A DNA stretch of 64,000 nucleotides from Diplocarpon mali (taxonomy: Eukaryota > Ascomycota > Leotiomycetes > Helotiales > Drepanopezizaceae). The position numbers were made by a program, and so were the translations under genes. Numbering within the stretch: position 1 is the stretch's first letter; every line of letters begins with the position of its first letter. Shown here piece after piece: positions 24,459-37,096 of the stretch. The notes beneath the pieces were generated by a model, which saw nothing but the letters and a program-made list of their open reading frames with translations, did no database searches and was not told the DNA's origin. Location of the stretch: contig JAENRP010000008.1 in NCBI GenBank assembly GCA_024741835.1, positions 236,362 to 300,361 on the forward strand, written 5' to 3'.

Positions 24459-27400
24459 TCTATAAAAAGATTCGATACTAACGCTAATATCTATTAATAC
24501 TACCAGACTATTTACAACCTTAATCAAAGGAAATAATTGGTTTTTTTAAATAGTAGATAACTCTACTTAATAGATATAGACCATTTGCGCTAAGATTAAA
24601 TCTAAGCTTATAGAAAAGCTAGAAACTTAGAAAGTGATAAAGGAATGCTAGACCTAATTAAAGCTAATAGCTATTAGGTCTAATAATACATTAGAGATTA
24701 AGGCAAAGCTTAACAAATAGGCAAAATAAGGAGTTTGTTATAAACTAACTATAATATACAAAGGTTCTTATTAGAATAGTATTGCTAAGCGAAGCATTTA
24801 GTAAGTAGAGACTAATTATTACGCTCTACTATAAGATGCTGACCTACTATTGGAATTCTAGGACCTTGCGATTAAGGCAGACGCATACTTGCGAAATAGA
24901 ATAGGTAATAGACTAATAGTCAATAGCACTTAAATATCGCTATATAAGGTATATTTCGGATAAAAACTAAGCCTAAACTATATCTGCATCTTTAAAAGCG
25001 TCTGCTACTCTTATATTAGCCCAAAGTCCTAGCCCGCGGATATAAAGAGCAAGAAGCTAATAGACTAAGGTAGAGAATATATATTTATTAAGTATATTAA
25101 ATAGATAATAAAGCAATAGATAGTATACGCGCCAGATCTAAGGCGAGTAATTATATCCTTAGTAGTTAAGTTTAATAAATCTTGAAATAGGAGGGAGCTA
25201 TCCTTAAAGCTCTGCATACCTAGAGATTCGCAAGGTATACTACTTAATAGTAATACTATTAAGCCGAACTAATAACCCCTTTCTCTTAGTTCGGGCATAT
25301 TAAGCGTACCTGCTGATCGACGACCTATTAGTCGCTTAAAGGCCGAATAGACAATTCCTATTATCTGCGAATTGCCTAAAGTATAAAATAACTTTAATAT
25401 CGTTATCCCTTTAGTTAAAGCACCTATAGTAAAGGATGTTCCTAAAATAGGTATAAGTAATGATAAGCCTCTACTACTAGAAAGCGGTTCCTTAAATGAT
25501 AAGCCTATAGAACCTATAGCTGAACTTATATCTTTAAAGAGGAATAGAGACTTAGAATTGGAAGATACCTTAAACGAACGCGAGTCTAAGCGTATTAGGG
25601 CTATAATAGCGCATAGGATCTATAAGCTCGAACTTTAATAGAGCTTTAATAAAGATAATACGTTCCTAGCCGCTAGGGGAATAATGAAAATCTCTTTTCT
25701 AAAGACGTATAATAAAGCTGTTAATAATCTAAAGAATAGAGCAGTATAGAATAAGGCAATTTAAGAGGAGATAAGCTCTCTTATTGCAAATAGTATATAG
25801 ATAGAGGAACCGACGCTAAAAGACGTGAACCTAGTATTAATAAAGTGGGTCTTTATAATTAAGATATATATAGATAGAACCCTAAAGCGTTATAAGGCAA
25901 GACTTATAGCTAAGGGCTTCTCTTAATAGTATAGAGAAGACTACTTCGATATATTTGCGCCAATAGTTCGCATAGATACCCTTTATATATTTATAGCAAT
26001 AGTAGCCGCTAAGGACCTTAAATGCAAATAGTATAATATTAAAAATGCATTTACTAAAGCGATTATAAAGGAACGGATTTTTCTCTCTTAACCTAATAGT
26101 ATTCTTATATGCGCTAGCCACTCTCTTTATATACTCCGCAGTATTTACGGACTTAAATAATTAGCCTATGATTAGAACCTCTTATATAGTTCTACTTTAA
26201 TAGAAATAGGATTCGTTTAAAGCCTAGTTAACCCTTATCTATTTACCTATACTAAGCGTAGAATCAAGTTGCTATTATATATCGACGATATTACTATAGC
26301 TGCAAAAACAACCACTTAATTAAATTAGTTCTTTATAATAATTCGGAAACGTTTTAATACTAAGGATCTAAGGGGAATTTATAAGATCCTTAGCATTTGC
26401 ATTATAAGGAACTGCTCTACTTAAGAACTTTAATTGGATTAAGAGCAGTATATTAAAAAGATCCTAGACCGAATAGGACTCTCCACTTATGCTTCCAACT
26501 TTAAGCTAAAGCGTACTCTAATTGAAGGAAAGTATAATAAGTTAAAGCCTATTAATAAAAATGAGTAGAAAGGAGATGTAAAGAAGTACTAATAGGATAT
26601 TAAAGCAATTATATATACTATAGTATATATAAGACTAGATATTGCCTTTATTATTAAGCAACTTAATCAGAACCTAAAGGATCCGACGATTTAATATAAG
26701 AATGCAGTCAAGCGACTTAAAAGGTACCTTCGATTAATAATTATATAAAAGGTAAGATATAGACTAATGAAATATATAAGCGTAAAGCTTAAGGTATATA
26801 CCAATTCCAACTAGGCAAATATAAAAGGTTAGAAAAGTATATCTAAAAGTGTAGCAGTATTATATAATAGACCTATATTATAAGGAAGTAGGAAGTAGAA
26901 ATCAATAGCTACTGTAAGCACTAAGGCCGAATATATATTAATATTATTAAATTGTAAGCAAGGATTATAGATCGCCTAAGTTTTAAAAGATATAGGTTTT
27001 GCTAAATATATTAGATAAGATAGGAACTATATTAATCTTTAAGCAGATAATATAAGGGCGATTGCACTTATAAAGAATCTATACTTATATAAGCGATCGA
27101 AATATATTAATATTGCCTACTACTTTATCCGCGACTTTATTATAAAGAATAAGTTATCGATTACCTATATCCTAACCGATCAAATAGTAGCAGATGGATT
27201 TATAAAGCTATTAAAGACAGTTGCAAAGTTTAAAGCGTTTAAAGATATACTAGGGTTGTAGAAGATAGTAGGGGCTTAGCAGGCTTAAGGACGACTCCTA
27301 GGCCTATCTCGCAAGTTAGGTTATATAGTCTTATAAAGGAAAGTTTTTAAATCGACTCCTAGGCCTAGACCGCGAGTTAAGTCATATAGTCTTATAAAGG

Positions 27401-27560
27401 AATATCTTTTAGGAAATTTGACTCCTAGTCCTACCTTATAAGTAGGATTAGTGATTTTAATAGAGGTTGCTATTAATTGATTGTTTTTAATTTAAAGAGA
27501 TACTTAAGAGTTAGATTAGCGCAAAAGGATAGTTATTATTTTCCTAACTATAGGTCAATC
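24459..27560 (+). pseudogene. Element C1 integrase core, reverse transcriptase and RNase H (RIP-inactivated)
   Basis: Continuation of the C1 frame after the A dimer. Integrase core and C-terminal region occupy about 24459-25300 (including a CYSYISPKS-type motif at about 25010). RT occupies about 25840-26450, with KWVF, RYKARLIAKGF and D-x-FAPIVR signatures; in two places Gln-Gln and Gln-Tyr have become double or single stops. RNase H covers about 26600-27250. Domain order integrase before RT is diagnostic of copia. The end of the frame runs into three palindromic motif copies. Confidence 0.87.
27294..27443 (+). repeat. Three palindromic motif copies after C1 RNase H
   Basis: Copies at 27294-27316, 27355-27377 and 27421-27443. 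The second and third are in the frame that reads TP-x-P-x-x-x-V; the first is out of that phase (61-bp interval). C2 has three corresponding copies. Confidence 0.8.
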
Positions 27561-27581
27561 GGAGTAAGGTCTAAGTAAAGG

Positions 27582-27776
27582 TATTAAGATAAGTGATATA
27601 GCTATCACTCTAATGTATTATTATATAATCCTATTGCTTAATTAGTAGGATATTAATACGTATATAGCTATAGGGAAGAAAGGGGTAACCTTCCTTCCCT
27701 AACTCTTATTAATATATCAACTATCGACCTCTAGAAGTTTCTGTTACCTACTGCGCCGACTCATTTAAGCTTAATA
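27582..27776 (+). repeat. C1 right (3') LTR
   Basis: 195 bp, preceded by a purine-rich tract ending AAGTAAAGG and followed by the duplication CTTTA (27777-27781). Confidence 0.9.
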
Positions 27777-27781
27777 CTTTA

Positions 27782-28500
27782 AATAGTATAATATAACTGT
27801 AAGGAAGCAGGGAAACTGTTAATTTAATAGATCGTAAAGCATTTGCGCAAGGAACTAGCCCCCTCTAAGGTTAGTATAATAAAGTCAATTCGGGAAGACT
27901 ATAATACTAAGCTCTTTAAAACAAGGAGTAGCAAAGTGGACCCGAAGACCTGGCTTGCTAGCTTTAGGAAGATCTACTAAGAAGCTCGAACTTATAGAAT
28001 CCCAGAGGTTTAAGGCTCCTTTGCGATTATAAAGTTTCTATAATCGGTTTACTACTAGGCTCCTACTTAGTCCTAGTAGACCTAGGCAGAGCTTATTAGA
28101 GATAATAAGCTAGGTTTAGAGTATAGAAAAGATATAGTCCACTATATTAATTAGTTCTTAAGCTTAATAGAGCAAAGCCTCGCAAGCTCCTTATTAAAGG
28201 CAACCCTTAGAGTATACGCCTCGCTTAGAGGAGTAGGCGATTATATTAATCTAAGAGCACTAAGTAAAGGCAAGGCGAAGAAGACTCTTAAGAGGAGCGT
28301 TAAAAAGTGCCCTTGCCCCTAGGTCAAAAATCACTTCTAGAACCCAAAGGAGTATAATAGGCTGAAATACGCCTTAACTAGCGCTAAAAAAGGTACGCTT
28401 CGAAACCTCCTTAGCTATGATAAGGTTAAAAGAATGTATAAAAACCTTGCTTCCTTAGAATAGAGAGAGCTTTATACTAAGCTCTCCTATATTAAACAAG
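27782..28500 (+). pseudogene. Element D gag (RIP-inactivated)
   Basis: The copia Gag core has DPKTWLASF and I-R-D-N-K-LGLEY-like stretches. It is followed at about 28308-28360 by a zinc-knuckle relative, C-P-C-P-x3-KNHF. Gag stops occur at Gln/Trp positions. The frame is continuous with 6330-6825 once C1 is removed. Confidence 0.75.
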
Positions 28501-28559
28501 CTCTTATAGATCAATTTAAGGAAAGAACATCTATTGAAGCTTTAAGGAGCGGCAAATCC

Positions 28560-31500
28560 AAGATCATCGCCGCCCTCTTAGATCCAGCTCTCTTTGAAGA
28601 CTTTACCTTAAGAATATACTCTACCCTTAGAGCTTCCTATGCTCTCTTGAATATAACCCTACTTAATAACTGCGCCGCGACGCACCTTATTAATCGAAAG
28701 GAGCTTTTAATTCTTAGATTATTGAAAATCATATATCCTTAGGATTGTATAGAAGCGGGGAGCTTAAGTCTGCTAATAAGAGGGAAGGGTATATATCTAA
28801 TAAAAGGGGTTCTTGCTAATAGAAGAGACTTAGAGCTTAGGAATATAGCGCTTATAGATAGGTTCAATATTAATATTATCTTAGAGCCTCTTTTAAAGAA
28901 GGCTAGGGTATAGTATATAGGCTTAAACGCGATGCTCTAAAGGGGTATAGCAGATAATAACGTAGTTGTAAAGTAGCTAGAGCGTAGGTCGAACGTCATA
29001 GTGTTTGAATATAAGCCTATTAACTTTTATAACGCTCCCAACTTGCTATACCGTACTTAACCAACTTGCCTAGCCTTCCCTACTTTATAATAGCGTTTGC
29101 GAAGCCAATATAAACCCCTAAGGAGCAGCGTATTCCTAAGAGCTAGGAACGATTTAGCAGATATTTAGCACCTTTGATTAGGCCATTTAAGAGCTAAGGC
29201 ACTTAAGAAGCTTATACTAAACGCAAGAGGGGTAAAGATCAAAGGGAAGCTATAAATCAATTATAAAGCTTGCGCTTAAGCAAAAGCTAAGCAAAAGCCT
29301 TTTAAGAGAGAGTCAGATTTCAAGGCTCTAAGACCGTTCTTTAAGTGCTCCTAGGACCTATTTAACTATAATACGTTAAGCCTCTCCTTAGAAAGCTAGC
29401 TTCTCCTAATTAAGGATAAATTTAATAGGAAGTTATTTAGATATACTCTACTTTATAAGTCCCTAATGCTAGTTCTAAGAGCTCTTTAATCTTTTAAAGT
29501 ATAGGTAAAGCGCTATTACAGCCTCTCCTTATATATTCTAAGGAGCGATAATAATACCTTAGTATTCCCCCTATAAGGAGCATCGAAATATAAAGAGTAG
29601 TGCGAAGCTAAAGGCATAAAGGTAGAAGTCACTCTATCCTATACTTATAAACCAAATAGAGCTTCTGAGAGAGCAGAAGCAGAGATTATTAAAAAGGCAC
29701 TTACTATGCTAATCTCTGCTAACCTCCTAGAGTACCTATAGCCTAAAGCCGTACTAGCCGCAATATACCTCTATAATATCGGCCTATTAAAGCGCAAGGG
29801 ATGGAAGAATCTAAATAAGGTACTCTAGCTCTAGTTTAGATAATACTTTAAGTAGTATAATCCGTAGATCATTATAAAGCTTACTACCGATTTAAGACTA
29901 GAATAGGAGGGTATAAAAGCGTATAAAGCGCGCGCGTACCTATTAGCAAAGGAGAGGGAAGCTCTAAAGAATAAGAGAGCTTTTAAAACTATGCTATAAG
30001 GGTATATTAGATACCTAGTTAGTTACTATACTACTAATATATATAGGATCTAGGTGCTTAAGCTTTAAAAGGTTATAATCTCTTAAAATGTCAAATTCGA
30101 TAAGTTCAAATTCTACTCTAAGGAGTATAAAAAGGTGGCTGGCCACCTGCTCCTAATTATTAAAGAGATTGTATAAATGATCGAGGAGGAGGAGGAGGAA
30201 GCTTAAGACGCTAAGTTAATTGTCGAGAATGTAGAGGGAGCTTTGGACAAGCAGCCTGCGGATAACCTAATAGGGGGTAAGCCTATTAATCTTTTACTAA
30301 TAGAAGCTTTGAGCTCAGATCTATTAAGGGCTCTCGTCCCCTATAAGGCTACTTATAGCATTTCTACTCTAGCTACTTAAGAGCAGCTGCCTAGTAGCAA
30401 AGGGTTAGACGCTTTAAGACAACTATCAATAGTTGAAAGGAGCGTCGAAAGCGATATTATAAATGCCAATTCCGCCGGGGAGCGTAATACTAGGCCTCTA
30501 GTTACTATATAGACTAAGCAATCGCAAGGGCAAGAGCAGGCCCTTTAATTACTAGAAGCTTTACTATAAGCAACTGGTAAAGAAGCACGCCAGCTCTTAC
30601 TAGAAGCACCGATCGATCGGAAGCTACGCTAGGATATAGAAGCTCTTAAGGATAATACTAAAAGAGGGAGTTCTCTGAAACTAATAGAGGCTTAGCTTAA
30701 AGTACTTAATATAAGGGCCTTTTGAAAACGCAAGAAGCCTAATAAGGAGTAGGAAATGGTACTTATACCGCTCCGTAGGTCGAAAAGGAGAAGAGGGAGT
30801 AGGAATGCTATATATATAACATGCGTTAAGGATCTCCTGCTAGCCCTTAAAGAACCTAAAATATATTAATTAAAGCAAGTAAATAGCTTTATATTGACTT
30901 TTTAGCTAAGTCAAGAGCCTGCAAGAACTAATAGAGAAGAGTATAAAGCGGTATACTGTATTATAGCCGCGGCGACTTAATCTAGAAGCTCTAGAGGAAA
31001 CTCTACCCTTCTAATTCCACCTTAAGACAAGCTTCCTAAAGCGCCAACTTACTAGAAGGAGCTTGCAAATCACCCTTTTAGAGAGCAATTTAAAGAGGGA
31101 GCCAAAAATGAGATTAGGAACCTAAAAGCGCGCAATTGCTAAAGAGTGATCGATAGAAGCGAGGCTACTACAAGGCCTATACCACTGAAGTAGGTCTTTA
31201 ACTATAAGTTAAACTCCTCTAAGGAGATTAGCCGCTTTAGGTCAAGAATAGTAGTAAAGGGAGATCTTCAGGAGGAAGCTTCTATTTTCTCTACCTACAC
31301 TGCAACGCTTGCATTAAGATCTTTTAAAGTAATAATAGCGATAGCCGCTAAATTCAATATAGAGCTCCGATAGTTCGATATTATTAACACCTTTATAAAT
31401 GCTAAGAGAGACCCTTAAAGCGCGCCAGTTGTTTGCTTCTTACTAGATAGTTAGAAGCAGAAAGATAAGGTAGTAGAGCTCGATCGCGCCTTATATGGCC

Positions 31501-32280
31501 TTTAAGACTCTCTAACGCTTTAGTATAGGGATTTTACTAGTACTCTAAAGTCTTTAAAGCTTACCCCTCTTAGTAAGGAGCCTTGCATATTCGTTAATAA
31601 GGATAGGACTATATTTATAGCCTTTTACATTAATAATATATAAGTAATATACTACTCCTCTTATATAGAAGAAGCTTAGAAGACTATAGAAGGACTGCGC
31701 GAAGTATACAAATTGATAGCTATAGGAGATGTTGAGTGGTTCTTAAGGGTAAGAGTCTCTCGAGATAGGAAGCAGGGTACAATTACTCTACTCTATAACG
31801 CTTATATCGAGAAGATAGCAAAGAGGTTCGGCCTTAATATAAGGCGTTTCCCTAGTACGCCGCTCCCCTACTTCGAACTTAAAAAGAACTACGAAACAGC
31901 TCCCTACTCGAGAATTAAGGAGTTCTAGGAAAAAGTAGGCTCCGCCTTATATATAGCTATTATACTGCGCCTAGATATAGCTTTTATAGTCGCCTAGCTA
32001 TCTCATTTCTATATAAACCTAAGCTTCGAATACTTTAAAGCTATCAATTGGATAATTCGCTACCTTTTTAATATACGCTTCTTAGGAATCACTTATAGTC
32101 GATTTAGCAGATCAAATAACCTAGTAGTATCGTTAGATGCTTTCTTTACAAATGATCTAGAGATAAGGCGCTCCTCCTACGGTTTTATTATATTCCTATT
32201 TAGAGGAGCAATCGTTTGGAAGGCCTTAAAGCAACCGACAGTTACTACTTCTACTACAGAGGCTAAGCTCCTAGGAGTAG
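28560..32280 (+). pseudogene. Element D pol: protease, integrase, RT, partial RNase H (RIP-inactivated)
   Basis: The protease shows NNCAATHLIN at about 28665, an Asn where the catalytic Asp is expected, as GAT/GAC to AAT/AAC RIP would produce. The integrase zinc region, LGHLRAKALKKL, is near 29190. Integrase continues with A-E-x-I-I-K-K-A and AAIYLYN at about 29680-29790. RT (about 31030-31700) has ELDRALYGLQ and FYINNI (active-site Asp pair mutated to Asn). A clean piece at 31713-31928 covers the GDVEWFL-x-VRV motif. RNase H stops at 32280. Confidence 0.85.
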
Positions 32281-32809
32281 TGCTGTGGTGCGGTCGGCTG
32301 GAGGGCCTTCATTAGGTCGCTTAGGAGGCTCGCTGATATAGATGAAGATGATTGATTGTATTATTATTTAGTGTATATATAGTAAGGAGACTTCGGAAAG
32401 AAAAGGGAGAGTCTATGATTAAGCAGAGTCATGTAGAGGGTCTTTAGAATAAGTGGAGACTCTGCCTATTCTGCATAATATACCCCTTAGTTAGGCGATA
32501 CTCCTAGAATCGCTTAGCTATATAGATAAAACAAAAGAAAGAATGGCAGTTGTAAAGAAAAGAGGCTCTATCTTACGTGCTGCCCCTTTAGAGGTCGTTC
32601 CTTCTAGAATAAGAAGGGTTGCTATAGGCAATAAGCGCGCTTAGGAATCTTCGCGATTCTACGCTAGTGCTCTATTGGGCTTCTTATAGATTATTTCCAT
32701 TGCAGAGGTTCTCCTTCCCTTCTTTTAAAAACAACCCTCCTTCGTCATTTAAAATATCGTCTTTATACCTATAATTTTAAATATAGAAGGAACTCCTGCT
32801 TGTCGTAGC
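32281..32809 (-). mobile_element. Probable 3' LTR/3' end of element G (copia, minus strand), left of E
   Basis: This stretch sits between the broken D RNase H and the left edge of E. Its right edge joins 53877 when E is removed (GTAGC at 32805-32809 and 53872-53876), so it is contiguous with the G region there. It starts TGCTGTGG directly after D sequence, as an LTR edge would, and is preceded by AGTAG as a possible target duplication. No protein is recognisable. The partner LTR would lie beyond 64 kb, so the LTR identity is an inference. Confidence 0.45.
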
Positions 32810-33101
32810 TGTGACGACTGGGAGTATAACCTCTGCTCGGCACTGATATGTATACGAATCATATAGTAATGCTAATAGAACGTCTTAGTAATAACTTAGA
32901 ATCAATAACTACTAAGCCTTAAAGGAGTAGAAGGGCATAGAATATATATATAGAGAAAAGAGGGTCACTTGCTTAAGGGGAGCCGAACTGGATGCCAACT
33001 AGGGTTAACCCGGTTCGTAACCTATACTGAGATTGCGCTAAGCTATAGCCGAACTAGGTACGAACTAGGGTACAACCTATATATAGTGATAATCCGTTAT
33101 A
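32810..33101 (-). repeat. E left LTR (3' LTR of the minus-strand element)
   Basis: 292 bp, beginning TGTGACGACT and ending GTTATA. In the minus sense a polypurine tract (AAAAGGGGAAG) lies just inside, at about 33104-33118. Confidence 0.92.
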
Positions 33102-33229
33102 TTACTTCCCCTTTTGAAAAAAGCTTATCCTTAAGCGTCTAACTATAGGTTTATTATCACCTATTTTATTATAATCATCTATACTATTAGTATAGGCCTA
33201 TATTTAATTAGGAAGCCTTATAGGTAGGC

Positions 33230-35660
33230 CTAGGAGGTCTGGATTTTCTAAATGAAATTTACAAAGCTTAAAAGGCATATATATAAAATTAAAGGCTAGG
33301 TACTATTCTAAATTAATATTGCGGCCAACTTATAAGGCGCGGTATATAAGCGTACTGGCTTGCTTTTGTATAGCAAGCAGGGTCTCTACTTTATATTCTT
33401 ATTCTCTTATAATATTAATAGCAAGAGGGGGTTCATTTACTTGACTATCTAAAGGGGTACTAGGGTCCCTTTAGAGGCGACTTAAGTAGAAGATATTATA
33501 TACCTTTATAGAGTCAGATAGCTTTAAACGGTATAAATTAAACACTTTCTCGATAATCCGAAACGGGCTAGCTCTAGGGAAGCTGAGCTTTTTAAAAGGC
33601 CTATCTATAGGGTAAGGATATATATCTAAGTATACTTGATCGCCGACTTTAAAAGTAGCAAGGCGGCGAGAGGTATTAGTGGCGTTTCGCATACGTTCCT
33701 AGGCCTTAAGGATATAAGATTTAGCGAGGGTCTAAGCTCTATAATATCTTGTGAAGTACTTAAGGGCGTCTTATCGATTAAGTTTTTAAGAAGGGGACTC
33801 CGAATTAGGTATATTAAGCTTCTAGTCCTAATTAGTACGTAGGGCGTACCTATATACTACTTCAAATGGCGATAAGTTACTAAGGGAGTTATAGGAGAGA
33901 GTTAGCTAGGCGAAATCCATTATAGGCAAGAATTCGCTTTAATCGTTTTAATAGTAGCTAATAAAGGGGCGGAGGCGTTGCGTAAGGTACTGATTATAGT
34001 TTTCGGTTTGGCCGTCGGTTTAAGGGTAGTAGGCCGAGCCGAGGGTTAATTTCGTACTTAAAACAGAGGTAAAAGCTTTCTAAAAGCTTGAGATGAATTA
34101 AGGGCCCTGGTCCGAGGTAATTGTTAAAGGGGGACTAAAGTAGCGATATATATAGTAAATATAGAGTTGGGCTAGCTAGCGTGAATCGATAGCCTTTCGG
34201 CAAGGAATTGATATCGCCTGCTTACTAAACCGATCGATAATTATAAGAACGTTATTATAGCTATATTTATCTTTATTAAAACTTATATAATCTATAGTTA
34301 TATACTCTTAAGGTCGGCTTAGTACTAAGAGAGGTTGGAGTAAACTAGGTTTCTTATTATAAGAGACTTTGCTCCGTCTATAGGTATAGCAGTTCTTATA
34401 GTACTAAGACATATATTAGCGTAGGTTCGGCTAGTAATACTATAAGGAGAAGAGCTAGTAGGTTTTGCGCGCGCTTAGATGCGCAGTAGCGATTTGATTA
34501 TAGACCTCTTATATAAGTAGCGTATAAAGGTAATCTATATCTAATACTACTAGTTTACCTTAGTAGAGAAGCAAATCTCCTTCTATTATTTAAGGGTTAG
34601 CCTTAGTTAAGGCTATATTAGACCCATTCCAAAGGGCTACCTAGCGATAGACTTAGTAAGGTCTGTATTATTGATTAGCTGCTAGTACTTAGTCGATAAT
34701 ATAGAAAGCAAAGGAGAAGGCCGAAACCTCTTTGATAGAGACTAGGTTCTTAGCTATAGTCTATTTACAAAGCTATTTAAAGAGGATTTAAAGGTCAATC
34801 TGATCCTAGCGCAATAATATTATAAGGCGGTTATTACGTTTTATTATATTCTAATCCTTTAACTTATTAACGCAGCGAGTCAGGGCGTCGGCAAGAGGGT
34901 TTTCGGAGCCGGGTCGGTAGGTAATTGTAAAGTCGTATTTAAAGAGAAGCTCGGCCTATCGGGCCTATTGAAAACTAAGGTTTTTAATAGTTATAAAGTA
35001 CTTAAGTGCTTTATAGTCCGTATATACTACGATTCGGTAGGGAGCTCTTGCGAGCTCGGCTCTAAAATGGCCAAATGATCAAATAATAGCTAATATCTCC
35101 TTATTATATATAGTGTAGTTCAGCTCGGCCGGTGCTATAGTTTTACTATAGTAGGCGACCGGGAGCCATTCGGACTTATATTACTGCGATAATACAAAAG
35201 CGACTATACTATTAGAGGCGTCGGTTTCCAGCATATAAGGGAGGTTTTACCTATAGTACTAAAGGATTAAGGTATATATAAGAGCTTCTTGCAGCTATAG
35301 GAAGCTTTGCTCGCATTTGGGGGTAAATCGGAAAGGAATGTTATTTTTAGTAAAGTGTACTAAAGGGGCGGCAATAAGACTATAGTCTTAAATAAAACGA
35401 TAATAAAAGTTGTAAAAACTAAGGAATAATTGAATACCCTTTATAGTAGAGGGGTAGGTCCAATTCTCTACTACTGCTACTTTATTAAGGTCAACCCGAA
35501 CGCCTTCGGTAGTGATTATAAAGCCAAGGTACTTAGTCTTTATAATATTAAACTTACACTTCTTTAAGTCGGCCTATAGTCCTATATCCGACAATCGCTA
35601 AAGAACCCGTTTTATATGCGATTTATAGTCGAGTCAGTTGGTAGAGTAAATAAAGATATC
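33230..35660 (-). pseudogene. Element E pol, C-terminal half: RT end, RNase H, integrase, chromodomain (RIP-inactivated)
   Basis: Minus strand. A chromodomain-like end (about 33230-33330) has PFKLCKFHLENP. The integrase C-terminal part at 33471-33692 is nearly clean, with TFKVGDQVYLD, SPFRIIEKV and VYNIFYLSRL. The integrase core occupies about 33900-34700, RNase H about 34870-35300, and the 3' part of RT runs up to the A3 insertion at 35660. A3 entered at the duplicated ATATC within the RT gene. Confidence 0.85.
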
Positions 35661-35967
35661 TATAACAACACAGAACCGCCGAAGTGCGAGATCAAGTATA
35701 GGAGCAAGAAGTGGTGCAAAAGGCGTATTCTATAGGTCTAATACGAAGGAAACGAAGAAGTTAAAGAACCCTCCTTAGGGGAGAGCCCTTCTTCCTTATA
35801 TACATAGCAGCTAGAAGCTCTATTGCCTATTTATATGATATTATATAAGAATATCCTTTTGCACCTTTAGGGTCGATTTAAGAAAACCCTATATCAAATC
35901 GAGATTGCAAAACCTTAAAACGCTATACTCCTAGGTAATTGCACTAAGTGGAGGTGCAGCCGTTATA
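35661..35967 (-). repeat. A3 left LTR (3' LTR)
   Basis: 307 bp, inverted relative to the A1/A2 LTRs. The polypurine tract, read on the minus strand, is at about 35968-35985. Confidence 0.92.
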
Positions 35968-36205
35968 CTACCTCCCCCCTTTAAGAACGCTTGCCTACAA
36001 GCGTTAGTAGGTTATAATGATTTTTATATAGTAACGTACTTAACGCATTATTATGCAAACGGTACCGTTCTATATTTGGTTTAGCGCAAGTCGCATTATA
36101 CACTTAAATTTGTTTTTCCCCCTGCAGGATCTTCCTTCCTTAGCATAACAACCGCATACAATCGCATAGATCCCCTACTCCTACTACTATTATAGCGCAG
36201 GGCTA

Positions 36206-36796
36206 ATGTATAATAGCAGAAACAATTACTACCACTACCACCAACCACTATAAGTAAGTTTGCCCTAGTCCAGGGTCGAATCGCGTCTAATACGCATAGT
36301 GCCAATTCCCCTGCCGTCGGGCGCCCTTGCGGTGGCTTATTGCATTTGTTATTACTAATGCGTACAGCGCCTTATGCGCGATATTACGCATAAGTGCGAG
36401 TTTGAATTAGAGCGTAGTAAGAAGTGCTACTAGTACTAGGAGCAGAAGGCGGAGTGCATCCCTATAAGTATCCTGAATCGAGTCTAGAGACTTAGTCGCG
36501 CTAATACTTGTTTATAGCTTCCCTCTTATATTAGTAAGGAGTTTGCAGCGCTGTCCGCGGCCCTTAAGGAGTGGCGGAAGGAGGCTCCTTAGTAGTAAAA
36601 GGGGAATAACGACGATAACGATAAAGATATGCGTACAGTTTCGGCAGGGAACTGCGAGATGCTCTATTAAGAGGCGGTCTAGTGTGCCCGGATTCTCGTC
36701 AACCTCCTACTAGTAGCCAGCGCAGAGGCTCTGACTAGCCGCTCCCAACTGGAGCGTACTAGCCTTGCGGAGCTTTACTCTATAGCTAAGGCTATA
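36206..36796 (+). pseudogene. Antisense cysteine-rich gene of element A3, exon 1 (RIP-inactivated)
   Basis: Plus strand, opposite to A3 gag-pol. ATG at 36206, 197 codons, the same length as in A1/A2. In the cysteine set, C64, C74 and C84 are kept at 36395-36457 and C77 has become Tyr. It has the clearest Gln/Asn/Asp-rich linker (about residues 128-140) and the best-preserved Ala/Leu helices of the three copies. The donor GTAAGC follows at 36797. B1 is inserted at 36859/36860, that is, inside the intron. Confidence 0.65.
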
Positions 36797-36859
36797 GTAA
36801 GCTAGTTAAAGGGGATCTAAGCGATAGTTGCTATAAGTTAAACCCAAATCAGTATTAAA

Positions 36860-37096
36860 TGTTACGACTTGCTCTCGAGCGTACAGAAGGCGAGAATTGA
36901 ATGACGCTGACTGTATTACCTCGAGAGGTACGCTATGTAATTGAGAAGAAAAGATAAAGAAGAAAAGAGAGTCTTTAGTAGAGCTCCTTTAGAATAAGTA
37001 CAAGTGCTTTACTAGCGTATACGTGATCCAGCTACCTTGCTGCCTTAGCGTGCACCTGACTTCGATACATAATGTAAACGTAATACAGCTATAATA
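36860..37096 (-). repeat. B1 left LTR (3' LTR)
   Basis: 237 bp, starts TGTTACGACT and ends ATAATA. It matches 43756-43992. The B2 LTR at 60085 is 15 bp longer. Confidence 0.9.

Larger units (their letters stand above)
6826..27776 (+). mobile_element. Element C1, complete copia-type LTR retrotransposon split by the A1-A2 dimer
   Basis: Two 195-bp LTRs (6826-7020 and 27582-27776) are flanked by the 5-bp duplication CTTTA. The element's own length is about 6.1 kb; the rest is the A1-A2 dimer inserted at 9644/24454. Gene order is gag, protease, integrase, reverse transcriptase, RNase H, the copia order. The primer-binding region starts right after the left LTR with GGTTATAAGCC, probably a RIP-altered initiator-Met tRNA complement. 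C2 at 62142 is a second copy in the opposite orientation. Confidence 0.9.
27782..32280 (+). mobile_element. Element D (copia-type), main part, cut in RNase H
   Basis: Continuation of the element begun before C1. It carries gag, protease, integrase, RT and most of RNase H in copia order on the plus strand. It stops abruptly at 32280 within the conserved RNase H T-T-E-A-x-L-L region. What follows at 32281 begins with TG and looks like an inserted LTR. The remaining D sequence must lie beyond the window. Confidence 0.8.

Noticed and set aside
32281..32809. A separate inserted element between D and E
   Set aside because: Removing E joins it to 53877 and then to G pol, so it is more simply the 3' end of G.
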